Assembly: GCF_003722075.1 (NCBI RefSeq)
Contig: NZ_RDSK01000001.1
Coordinates: 62,001 to 126,000 of the forward strand
Source of the DNA: Methanohalophilus sp. RSK
GTDB lineage: Archaea; Halobacteriota; Methanosarcinia; Methanosarcinales; Methanosarcinaceae
Length of the DNA: 64,000 bases
Reading direction: 5' to 3'
The notes under the pieces were generated by a model. The model did not search any database. It saw only the letters and a list, made by a program, of their open reading frames with translations, and was not told the DNA's origin. A program made the position numbers and the translations under genes. This document shows, in pieces, positions 8,513 through 16,152 of the stretch; position 1 is the first letter of the stretch; the number at the start of each line of letters is the position of its first letter.

Positions 8513-9334
8513 ATGAGAGTTGCTCTCAAAATCGCTTATATTGGCTCTTCATATCGTGGTTCTCAGGTACAGCCCGGAGTATCCACGGTGGAAGGGAAAC
8601 TTTTTGAAGCCCTGCAGTCCCTTGAGATTATCGAGGATCCTTCCTCTGCCAGGTTTGTAAGTGCCGGGCGTACGGATACCGGGGTGCATGCCATGGGACA
8701 GGTGGTGGCTTTTGATACCGATAAACCCAAGCTGGCTATTCCCAGGGTGATCAATTCCAAATTACCGGGGGATATATGGGCATGGTCCCGTGCTGAAGTT
8801 GACAGTGATTTTCATCCCAGAAGATATGCCCGAAATCGTACCTATCGCTACATAACACCTGCAATGGATGCCGATATTTCAAAAATAAGAGCCGCTTGCA
8901 GCATCCTTGAAGGCAGTCATGATTTTGCTAATTTTTGTTTCAGGGATAACGGGCGCAGTACCATTCGCAGAATAGAGAAGATCGATGTGAGACTTGCCGG
9001 AAACCTGCTCCGAATCGACATCACGGCCAATAGTTTCCTGTGGAAAATGATTCGCAAGGTTGTAACTGTCCTGTTGCTTGTGGGCAGTGGTGCGAGGGAT
9101 CTGGAATGGCTGGAAAACATGCTGGACCCTGCTTCCTATGAAGAGGGTATTAAACCTGCAAAACCCTACGGACTTATCCTGACAGATGTGAATTATGGCG
9201 ATTCGGTCCAGTGGGTTGATGACGGTTACTCCATGCGTCGCTCCCGTGAAAGAATAGAGGAATATCTTGTTTATCACCAAGTGTTAGCCGAGGTAATGGA
9301 CCAGTTTTTGCCTAAAGAACCAAAGGCTCAATGA
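8513..9334 (+). CDS. truA: tRNA pseudouridine(38-40) synthase
   Basis: Makes pseudouridine at positions 38-40 of the tRNA anticodon arm. It is 273 residues, normal for TruA. The catalytic Asp is in SAGRTDTGVHAMGQVVAF (about residues 47-64), and other conserved pieces are FHPRRYARNRTYRY and FLWKMIRKVV. Its TGA overlaps the start of the next gene (ATGA), so the two are translationally coupled. Confidence 0.95.
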   Translation: MRVALKIAYIGSSYRGSQVQPGVSTVEGKLFEALQSLEIIEDPSSARFVSAGRTDTGVHAMGQVVAFDTDKPKLAIPRVINSKLPGDIWAWSRAEVDSDFHPRRYARNRTYRYITPAMDADISKIRAACSILEGSHDFANFCFRDNGRSTIRRIEKIDVRLAGNLLRIDITANSFLWKMIRKVVTVLLLVGSGARDLEWLENMLDPASYEEGIKPAKPYGLILTDVNYGDSVQWVDDGYSMRRSRERIEEYLVYHQVLAEVMDQFLPKEPKAQ

Positions 9335-9891
9335 TGCAGTTACATATCAGGGATGCTGTAATAGATTATGAGATAGTTCACCGTCCCGTCAAATACGCAA
9401 GGTTGGAGTTTAAGGACGGAATGTTGCGGGTAATAGTTCCCAAAGGATATGGTAATGCTGCAGCCTTTGTCGGGAAAAATACAGACTGGATTTATAACAA
9501 ACATCTGTATTTGCAGCGGGTTATTGCTCTAGTCGGGGAAAAAAGGCTGGAGAAAAAGCGTGCTGAGCCTCACTTTTACAGTTTAATCGAAAGTATTGTA
9601 CAAAGGCTGCAACAGGAACTGGAAGTAGAGGTCAGGGATTTAACTTTCAGGAAAATGAAGAGGAAATGGGCCAGCTGCAGCAGTAACAAGAAACTTGTTT
9701 TCAACCGGCACATGATGTATCTGCCGGATAGTCTGATAGAATATATTGTGTATCATGAACTTTTGCACCTTATCGAGTTTAAGCACAATAAGAGATTCTG
9801 GAACCTGGTAGAAGCCAGATATCCTCAACGAAAGGAATATGACCTGGAACTTGCAGCATACTGGCATCTAATTAAAAAGACATTTTACTGA
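9331..9891 (+). CDS. YgjP-like (DUF45) zinc metallopeptidase
   Basis: A 186-residue protein with the DUF45/YgjP layout: an N-terminal beta region (YEIVHRPVKYARLEFKDG) and a catalytic helix YHELLHLIEF (HExxH) followed by KHNKRFWNLVEARYP, which supplies the third zinc ligand region. KWASCSSNKKLVFN is the conserved segment before the helix. It is coupled to truA through an ATGA overlap. Two ATGs stand together at the start. The substrate is unknown. It converges with the Trm-G10 gene, overlapping it by about 7 nt. Confidence 0.85.
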   Translation: MMQLHIRDAVIDYEIVHRPVKYARLEFKDGMLRVIVPKGYGNAAAFVGKNTDWIYNKHLYLQRVIALVGEKRLEKKRAEPHFYSLIESIVQRLQQELEVEVRDLTFRKMKRKWASCSSNKKLVFNRHMMYLPDSLIEYIVYHELLHLIEFKHNKRFWNLVEARYPQRKEYDLELAAYWHLIKKTFY

Positions 9892-10922
9892 TTATTTTTT
9901 TGCAAAATTGTGATATTGCGGGTCAGGCTTCTGTGTATTCTCTGGCTGTACTGTTTCACTATGGTAAATCCCGCATCCAGTGCGATCCTGTTAATCTCCA
10001 TCTCTGACACAATTACTGTTTTACTGCCGGGTTTGAGAACCCTGTACATTTCTGCGAAGGATTCTTCGTATAAATGCCGGATGGATTCTGCCTTGATCAT
10101 GGCAGACCTGCCATAAGGAGGATCGGTGATCACTGAATCAATACAGCTGTCTTTGAGGGGTAATTTACATGCATCTCCCTACAACAGGTTATAATCGCCG
10201 CCGAAATATTCCAGATTCAATTTTGCTCCCTGTATGATTTCATTGCGTGCTTCCAGACCGATTACCTTTGAGCCCAGCATGGCCGCTTCCACGAGTATGC
10301 CGGCAGTACCGCAGAACGGATCCAGCAGTCCGGTATCCTTGTTTACCCCTGCAAGGTTTACCAGCGCCCGGGCTGTAATGGGCATGAGTACCCCTGGATA
10401 GAAAAAGGGTTTCTTGTGGGGTGCACGTGCATGGAAGGCCTTGCGGTCTATGGATGCAATGACAGAGCCACACACGCATTTTTCGGTCAGTATGAGCCGC
10501 AGGGTAACATCGGGTTGGTTGAGATTGGCCCTGTAACCCTTCCTGAAAACAGCTCCGCCTACCCTCTGTTCCAGATAAGAGCCTTCCACGGCAGTATGGT
10601 GATTGACCTTCCGGGCACGTACTACAAAGGTCTGGCCCGCAGAAAGATGGGGTTTGATGTCACAGTTTTCTGCACTGGAAATAATGGTTTCGGGTTCATT
10701 CTTACAGATGAAAGCCACTCGCAGGATATGATGGCACATGGCCAGTTTTCCGGCGATTTTTTCCAACCTAATTTCGGCATCCGGCTCTTCAAGTTCCACC
10801 ACAAGACAGTGATCATAATGTTGCGTGTATACCGGTTTGAGACCTTCAGTAGCCAGACAGGCCACAGCCTCGTCTGCAGCGATTTCTTCATGGTCTCCGG
10901 AAAGTTCAAAAGCGTAACGCAT
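9885..10922 (-). CDS. trmG10: tRNA (guanine-10-N2)-dimethyltransferase with in-frame UAG
   Basis: Makes m2G/m2,2G at position 10 of tRNA. Residues 1-160 carry the THUMP region (MRYAFELSGDHEEIAADEAV). The methyltransferase half has motif I LLDPFCGTAGILVEA and the catalytic motif IV TDPPYG. The frame is interrupted by one TAG at 10179-10181 (codon 248 of 346), between the SAM-binding motifs and motif IV. The same frame continues at once with GDACKLPLKDS...VITDPPYG to a TAA at the usual family length. Ended at the UAG, the protein would lack its catalytic motif. UAG read as pyrrolysine or otherwise suppressed is the simplest reading; a recent nonsense mutation is the alternative. ATG 10922 follows the DUF1805 stop by one base. 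Confidence 0.85.
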
Positions 10923-10923
10923 A

Positions 10924-11211
10924 TTAGAACATCTTTTCAAGAGCCTGTCTGCCGGTCATCCCTTCCTCAACTGCGATATCAAGGGCTTTTTTGCTCACAG
11001 ATTTCAGAGAAGCCTGCAGTACATCCTCAAAATTGTCCACTCCGCTTACCACAGCAGCCACATCTCCCAGCTTGTCTGCGGTTTCCATATTGAGATAACC
11101 ACACATCACATAACCCTTTTCGGCTTTGATCAGGAGCAGGGAAGCGTTTTCAAATTCCCATTTGAGACCCTGTGCTGTACCATTTTCCAGTTTGATCTGT
11201 TCTATTATCAT
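10924..11211 (-). CDS. DUF1805 family protein
   Basis: A 95-residue protein matching the DUF1805 (YunC-like) family: it begins IIEQIKLENGTAQGLKWE, followed by LLLIKAEKGYVMCGYLNM, ETADKLGDVAAVVSGV and a C-terminal helix. The function is unknown. A TTG 21 nt earlier is in frame, but ATG 11211 has GGTGAG four bases upstream. It ends one base before the Trm-G10 gene, so the two form an operon. Confidence 0.8.
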   Translation of the reverse strand: MIIEQIKLENGTAQGLKWEFENASLLLIKAEKGYVMCGYLNMETADKLGDVAAVVSGVDNFEDVLQASLKSVSKKALDIAVEEGMTGRQALEKMF

Positions 11212-11224
11212 TTTGCTCACCCGG

Positions 11225-11845
11225 TTATTCAAGCTAAAGAGAAAAATATGATGTATTCCCGATATTGCCCCTCACAAAAGTAGTATTTTCTCCTTCTGAA
11301 ACAGTAACGTTCTCCATTCCTGCTGTAGAATTTATCTCCACTGTATCGGCAAGTTCGATCACCACTTCTGAGTGATTCTGTCCCCTGAAGGTAAAGTTCG
11401 TGCCGGAATTGAGAACTGGTGCATCAAAAATATAGTCGACACTGTAACTGTTTTCTATCCTGTCTGTCTTGTTGATGTCACCCAGAGTTTCAAAATCCAG
11501 CTGTGCTGCGATATCTGTCACCTGGATATTTTCAGAGGAACCATTGATCTGTACATCCATCTCCTCTTCCAGTTCTCCTTTGAGGTAACTGCGCACTTTG
11601 ACATCCATTTTCAATATTTCCCAGGCGTTGACAAGCCCGCTGTCGTCTCCCAGCTGTGAATCGATATAATCTCTGTAAAGAATGGCGGATGAATTTGTGT
11701 AACTTTCGTTGTAATTCCATTCCATGCTGTTGTTTTTGAGTATTATGTGATTGTTCCAGGTCATCTGGCCGGATGCGGGCATGATCAGGATAAGTAGCAT
11801 CAGCAGGATAAGTATTGCAACCACAAGTTTACGCAAAACAGACAC
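11225..11845 (-). CDS. Secreted or membrane-anchored protein; UAG with backup TAA
   Basis: A protein of 203 residues to the UAG at 11234-11236, followed in frame by CTT GAA and then TAA at 11225-11227, so read-through would add three residues. An N-terminal hydrophobic segment (LVVAILILLMLLILIM) ending PASGQ is a signal peptide or anchor. The rest is an extracytoplasmic beta-rich domain with many N-glycosylation sequons (NES, NSS, NGS, NKT, NHS, NVT, NTT, NTS). No family recognised. It lies between map and DUF1805 in a leftward run. Confidence 0.75.
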
Positions 11846-11846
11846 C

Positions 11847-12737
11847 TCAACGAGTAGTTATCTCGCATCCGTCTTCGGTTACAATCAGAGTATGCTCGGC
11901 CTGGGATACCATTCCTCCACCCACCTCTTTCAGTACTGGGAAGGAAGTGATGATTTCAGCCTTTTCAAGCTGCATCAGGGCAAGGTCTATTTTGGGAGAG
12001 GTCAGCCATCTTTTGGCAAAGGGGAGGGTGCTGTACTCTTTCACTTCCTTGAGCAGCTTGCGGGCGGCAGGCATACGTATGGGCTTTTTCTGTATGAACT
12101 GGTAGATTTCCGTGAAACTGCCATCTGAGATCTTACCCGCACCATCTGTCGCAAAGGGCTCGATGGCTATGATATCGCCTGCCTGAAGCTCCATCCCCTG
12201 TCCGATATGGCGATTGGGAATACTTGGCGGGGTATGTGCCTGATAACGTGCAAGACCGTGACCCGTGAGATTTGCAACCGGTTTGAATCCCTTGTCACGG
12301 ATTGTATCCTCGATAACCGCTCCAATATCTGCAGTATTCACACCGTTTTTGACAGTATCTATGGCTGCATACAGTGCCTCTCTGGAAGCATCTGCCATAT
12401 CCTTATTTCCTGAAAGGTCAACGGTCAGGGCGGCATCGGCAATATAGCCATCTACATGTACTCCCATATCCAGTTTGACTATATCCTTGCCAAAGACTTC
12501 CGTATCCCCTGCCATCGGAGTTGCATGGGCGGCTTCGTCATTACGTGAAAGATTGCAGGGGAAAGCGGGCTTGCCTCCAAGCTCCATTGTACGCTGTTCC
12601 ACAAACTCGGCTACATCCAGCAGCTTTGCTCCTACCTTAATTTTATCCGCGGCTTCTCCCCGTACCTGTGACAGAATCTTACCGGCGGTTAGATATTTAT
12701 CGAGAATCTCCTCAATTTCCTGAACTTTATCCTGCAT
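11847..12737 (-). CDS. map: Type II methionine aminopeptidase
   Basis: Removes the initiator methionine. The 296-residue protein has the pita-bread M24 fold with the metal ligands visible: Asp in VKLDMGVHVDGYIADAALTV, His in LTGHGLARYQAH, Glu in IIAIEPFATDG, and the terminal Glu in SQAEHTLIVTEDG. The type II insertion (RKLLKEVKEYSTLPFAKRW) is present. I chose the third in-frame start, ATG 12737, because AGGTGAT lies at good spacing; GTG 12746 and ATG 12743 are alternatives. Confidence 0.95.
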   Translation of the reverse strand: MQDKVQEIEEILDKYLTAGKILSQVRGEAADKIKVGAKLLDVAEFVEQRTMELGGKPAFPCNLSRNDEAAHATPMAGDTEVFGKDIVKLDMGVHVDGYIADAALTVDLSGNKDMADASREALYAAIDTVKNGVNTADIGAVIEDTIRDKGFKPVANLTGHGLARYQAHTPPSIPNRHIGQGMELQAGDIIAIEPFATDGAGKISDGSFTEIYQFIQKKPIRMPAARKLLKEVKEYSTLPFAKRWLTSPKIDLALMQLEKAEIITSFPVLKEVGGGMVSQAEHTLIVTEDGCEITTR

Positions 12738-12770
12738 GCTCATCACCTGTTATGATTCTGGAGATTAATG

Positions 12771-13943
12771 TTATACTACAAATTCCTTTTTAAAAGTGTT
12801 CAGGTTCTCGTAACCGTTCTCTGTAATCAGGACCAGGTCTTCCAGCCGTATCCCGCCGATCTGTGGGTAGTATAGCCCCGGCTCGATTGTAATGATATTG
12901 CCCGGCTGCAGGGGTATTTCCCTTAAACCGATCGAGGGTGCTTCATGCACTTCCAGTCCGACACCATGCCCTGTGGAATGGATGTAACCCTCACCTTTTT
13001 CAGCATCTGTGGAATATCCCCTTTCTTCGAACACATCACAGACCGCCTGATGCACATCATTTGCTGCGACACCGGGTTTGAGCATTCCCATAGCCTTTTC
13101 CTGGGTTGCAAGCACTGCATCGTACATCTGCTGTAATTGTTCTGTAGCTTCTCCCCTGGTAACGGTACGGGTCATGTCGCCGCAGTAGTGATGCAATTTA
13201 TGCTGCGGGAAGATGTCGATCACAATGGGTTCGTTTGCCAGCAGCTGTCCCTCACCATGCCAGTGCGGATCGGCTGCACCCTTGCCACAGGCCACAATGG
13301 TTCCATGGGCCCGACAATCATGATCAAGCAGGGAGTGTTCAATAATCCTGCGTACCCTGGATGCTGTCAGGGGTTGACCTTCAAGGAAGAGTTTATTGTC
13401 ATCGATCTCAGCGGTCCGGATGGTTTCAATGGCTGCCTGCATTGCCTCTTCGTTGGCCTGCTGGACCTGCCTGATAAGATTGACCTCCCCCTTTTCCTTG
13501 ACCTCACGCAATTTTCGTAAGGGACTCTGGATCGGATTGACGGTAAAACCCATTTCCTTGAGCACCTGGGCAGTATAAATGGGAAAATCCCGGGGTACTG
13601 CTACATGCCGCACACCTTCCTTTTGCAGTAATTGGCCGATACATTCCCCGTAGGCCCTGCCCGGGTCGGCTGTTTCTTTGATGCGTTTTTTGTAATCACA
13701 GAAACTCAAAGGCACGATCTCCTCGATCCTGCTTTCCTTCTGGGCCCTGCCCTTTTCCATATCCGATATGAGCATCATTTCCCTGGAATTGCGGGTCTGG
13801 ATGTAACAGAAAGGGTCGCCTGCAAGGAATTTCGTGGCAAAATAAAGATCGGCATTGGAAGAATCGGCAACAATGAGGTAGGCTTCACATCGGTTTTTTG
13901 CAAGGGCTGCAGTAACGTCCGGAAAATTGTTTGTCTGCTTCAT
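12771..13943 (-). CDS. pepQ: M24 family Xaa-Pro aminopeptidase / dipeptidase
   Basis: A 390-residue enzyme, with a creatinase-type N-terminal domain (residues 1-150) and an M24 catalytic domain carrying the metal ligands: DIFPQHKLHHYCGDMTRTV (two Asp), HSTGHGVGLEVHE (His), ITIEPGLYY (Glu) and IRLEDLVLIT (Glu). It should cleave Xaa-Pro bonds in peptides. It lies directly upstream of map, another M24 enzyme, with a 33-nt gap. The exact specificity (aminopeptidase P or prolidase) cannot be read from sequence. Confidence 0.9.
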   Translation of the reverse strand: MKQTNNFPDVTAALAKNRCEAYLIVADSSNADLYFATKFLAGDPFCYIQTRNSREMMLISDMEKGRAQKESRIEEIVPLSFCDYKKRIKETADPGRAYGECIGQLLQKEGVRHVAVPRDFPIYTAQVLKEMGFTVNPIQSPLRKLREVKEKGEVNLIRQVQQANEEAMQAAIETIRTAEIDDNKLFLEGQPLTASRVRRIIEHSLLDHDCRAHGTIVACGKGAADPHWHGEGQLLANEPIVIDIFPQHKLHHYCGDMTRTVTRGEATEQLQQMYDAVLATQEKAMGMLKPGVAANDVHQAVCDVFEERGYSTDAEKGEGYIHSTGHGVGLEVHEAPSIGLREIPLQPGNIITIEPGLYYPQIGGIRLEDLVLITENGYENLNTFKKEFVV

Positions 13944-13983
13944 GTACTGAAATTTGTACTGATGCTACATAAGGGTATCAGCG

Positions 13984-14008
13984 GAAAAAGAAAAAGAAAA
14001 AGAAAAAG
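13984..14008. repeat. (GAAAAA)4 microsatellite
   Basis: Four perfect tandem copies of the hexamer GAAAAA plus one G. It lies 41 nt upstream of the pepQ start, so on the coding strand it is a pyrimidine tract in the promoter or leader. Confidence 0.8.
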
Positions 14009-14080
14009 CCCTTGAAACAGAGCTTTAACAATCCAAAACACAGGAAGGAGGTTGTAGAAGGGCCATTTTAGATTTTTCAC

Positions 14081-14224
14081 TCACCCCCGATTGTAGCCGT
14101 GGCCCGAATAGAGCCGATACATCCTGTTGCGACGCACTTTCCCTTTATTGTCCAAAATGGCTGAAAAGACAATTGCCGGGTCAATATTTTTCCCTTGTTT
14201 GTACAGTACGACTTTCTCTATCAT
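14081..14224 (-). CDS. 47-residue basic small protein
   Basis: An open frame below usual calling limits. ATG at 14222-14224 is preceded at 9 nt by GGGGAG, and the frame ends in TGA. The product begins MIEKVVLYKQGKNID and ends RMYRLYSGHGYNRG; it is basic, with a charged core (DNKGKVRRNRM). Composition and the ribosome binding site make it credible, but I recognise no family. It is transcribed toward pepQ, about 140 nt away. Confidence 0.45.
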   Translation of the reverse strand: MIEKVVLYKQGKNIDPAIVFSAILDNKGKVRRNRMYRLYSGHGYNRG

Positions 14225-14567
14225 TTATTTCTCTCCCCAATTCTTGAGGTTTTAATCCCGGAGAGTAGATTGACAGGGAGATATTTATACTGCCGCAATT
14301 GGGCTATACATGTTAGGGGTTTGGGTAAGGATAATTGCAGAAGCAACAAATGTGTAATTGACCCTTTATGCAATGTTGGGTTTCCAGATTGTATCAAATT
14401 AGAAAAGTAAGGTGCCCAGATGAAAATCCCCTCGTTATTTCTGGTTTAACCATTTTTATGGTTGTTACAACACTCATAATGCGGAAAAGAAACTAAAGTG
14501 TAAAAGTGAGCGGGATAATCCTGCTCATAATATTTTCTTTTTGATTAGTGAATTTACTATAAAGCCA
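14225..14567. other. Intergenic region, no gene seen
   Basis: About 340 nt of A+T-rich DNA between the 47-residue gene and the PAS fragment, which are divergent. I see no coding frame with a start signal and no clear RNA structure. Confidence 0.4.
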
Positions 14568-14584
14568 GCAACTTTATAAGTTGC
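14568..14584 (+). promoter_or_regulatory. Perfect dyad over a TATA box
   Basis: GCAACTT, TAT, AAGTTGC: a 7-bp perfect inverted repeat whose centre is the TATA-like TTTATAA. It lies 44 nt upstream of the PAS-protein start, so a dimeric repressor bound here would block TBP. Confidence 0.4.
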
Positions 14585-14627
14585 AATAATCATCTAAAAA
14601 TCAGATGAAAAAATCATCACAGATCAA

Positions 14628-14993
14628 ATGAGATGTAAATGCTGTTCTGATATAAGGCTATATAGCCTGCTGCAAACCTATAAAGGATGGTTCTTTGTTC
14701 TTGTAACTGGCCTTTTGTTTCTATTTTATGTAATACCCCAGATCAATGAAATCAACAACTCCTACGAACAGGCTTTAAAAGCCAAAGAGGACGACAGTTC
14801 CATCTTTGAAACTGCTGCAAACCTTGTCACCTCTGTCGATGCGGATGGTATAATTGTTGACTGCAACAATCAGGTCCATAATATCCTGGGATACAAAAGA
14901 GAGGAAATCATAGGATATCCAATGGGAAAGCTAATTCATCCTGATTATCTGGACAAAGCTTCCCAATCCCTTCAGCAAATCCTTGAATACTAA
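14628..14993 (+). CDS. Membrane-anchored PAS-domain protein, probably truncated
   Basis: A 121-residue protein with a membrane helix at about residues 20-40 (WFFVLVTGLLFLFYVI), a short coil, then the N-terminal two thirds of a PAS domain (NLVTSVDADGIIVDCNNQ, then GYKREEIIGYPMGKLIHPD). It stops before the last PAS strands and has no kinase or output domain. Methanogen sensor kinases often start this way, so this is most likely the remnant of a sensor histidine kinase; a stand-alone sensor is possible. Confidence 0.6.
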   Translation: MRCKCCSDIRLYSLLQTYKGWFFVLVTGLLFLFYVIPQINEINNSYEQALKAKEDDSSIFETAANLVTSVDADGIIVDCNNQVHNILGYKREEIIGYPMGKLIHPDYLDKASQSLQQILEY

Positions 14994-15098
14994 TTTACTG
15001 TTTGAAAATCAATTGTCTTTTCTTTTGTATCAGTTAGATTTGGATTCATCATCTTTTTATGGTCTGTATTTTGAATTAATGACAAATGTATTCGTCAT

Positions 15099-15110
15099 TT
15101 TTATATAATT
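15099..15110 (+). promoter_or_regulatory. TATA box for the CAP-domain gene
   Basis: TTTTATATAATT, about 60-70 nt before the ATG at 15170, predicts a leader of roughly 40 nt that contains the strong AAGGAGAT ribosome binding site. Confidence 0.5.
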
Positions 15111-15169
15111 AAGTAGGATACAAATAATAGGTTTTTTTAGATTGGTAGTAGACATTTCAAGGAGATTAT

Positions 15170-16114
15170 ATGGTGGAAAAGTTAAAATTTGTGTTAATAT
15201 TATTGCTGGCAATTACATTTTTTATATTTCCGGCGGGTGCTGAGAATCTGTATTCTGCTGAAGAAAAACAAATGCTGGATTTGATCAATGAAGAACGTGT
15301 CGAACAGGGGGTATCTCCTTTACAATTCAATTCTCTGTTAAATGAGGCGAGCAGTGCACATAGCAGGGAGATGATTGAAAATAATTATTTTGCTCATGAT
15401 TCCTATGATGGCACATCTTACTGGCAGCGTCTGCAGGATTTTAATTATCAATCGAGCACAACAGCCGAAAATATCGCGATGACCGTTCCCTTTGATGTAC
15501 AGAAAGCACATGAAAACCTAATGGATTCTCCGGGGCACAGGACTAATATCCTAAATCCAGATTATAATGAGATTGGTATTGGGATCTGGGTAGGTGATTA
15601 TACCTATAATGGAGTTACCTATTCCAATACAGCAATGTTTACACAGGATTTTGGGTGGAGCGACTCTGCTGCAGCAGATGAAAAAGAGCCCCTTTCCATA
15701 GAAAGTTGCAGTCCACAGGATGATTTTTCTTCAGATTCTGGAAGTATGCAGGAATTTATTGTAACTGCAAATCGACCATGCAATATACGTTGGCTGATGG
15801 ATGGGGTTGAGGTACAAGAGATCAACAACGAACAGACTTGCTCCTATACTACATCAAAATCTTCGCCTGGTACCTATGAGGTTAAGGTAATAGCCGATGA
15901 TGGAGTTTCTACAGATTACAGGGAGTGGTCCTGGACTGTAGTAGTGGAAGAAACTGATTCCTCCTATCATGCTTACGACTTCAACCAGGATTGTGTGATA
16001 GATACCACTGAAGTGTCAAAAGCGATCGATGACTATTATGCCGGGAAATTAGATGTTGGGAACATTTCTCAAATAATTGATTACTGGTACCTTGGTTCTG
16101 ATGGATATTGCTGA
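15170..16114 (+). CDS. Secreted CAP/SCP-domain protein with C-terminal EF-hand-like module
   Basis: A 314-residue protein: signal peptide (residues 1-25, ending FPAGAEN); CAP (YkwD/SCP) domain at about 30-165 with SSAHSREMIENNYFAHDS, AENIAM, LMDSPGHRTNIL and the closing TQDFG; an Ig-like linker domain at about 175-265; then a 48-residue C-terminal module starting YDFNQDCVID. That last loop has the D-x-N-x-D spacing of EF-hand and dockerin loops, and related modules end the proteins at 17981 and 18747. It probably acts at the cell surface. ATG 15170 has AAGGAGA upstream. Confidence 0.85.
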   Translation: MVEKLKFVLILLLAITFFIFPAGAENLYSAEEKQMLDLINEERVEQGVSPLQFNSLLNEASSAHSREMIENNYFAHDSYDGTSYWQRLQDFNYQSSTTAENIAMTVPFDVQKAHENLMDSPGHRTNILNPDYNEIGIGIWVGDYTYNGVTYSNTAMFTQDFGWSDSAAADEKEPLSIESCSPQDDFSSDSGSMQEFIVTANRPCNIRWLMDGVEVQEINNEQTCSYTTSKSSPGTYEVKVIADDGVSTDYREWSWTVVVEETDSSYHAYDFNQDCVIDTTEVSKAIDDYYAGKLDVGNISQIIDYWYLGSDGYC

Positions 16115-16152
16115 TCTCTTAAAAAGAAAGAATGGATCTGATTAATCCATTC

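Noticed and set aside
13984-14008. CRISPR-like or mobile repeat
   Set aside because: The (GAAAAA)4 run is a simple microsatellite; no spaced repeats occur anywhere in the window, and I found no CRISPR array.
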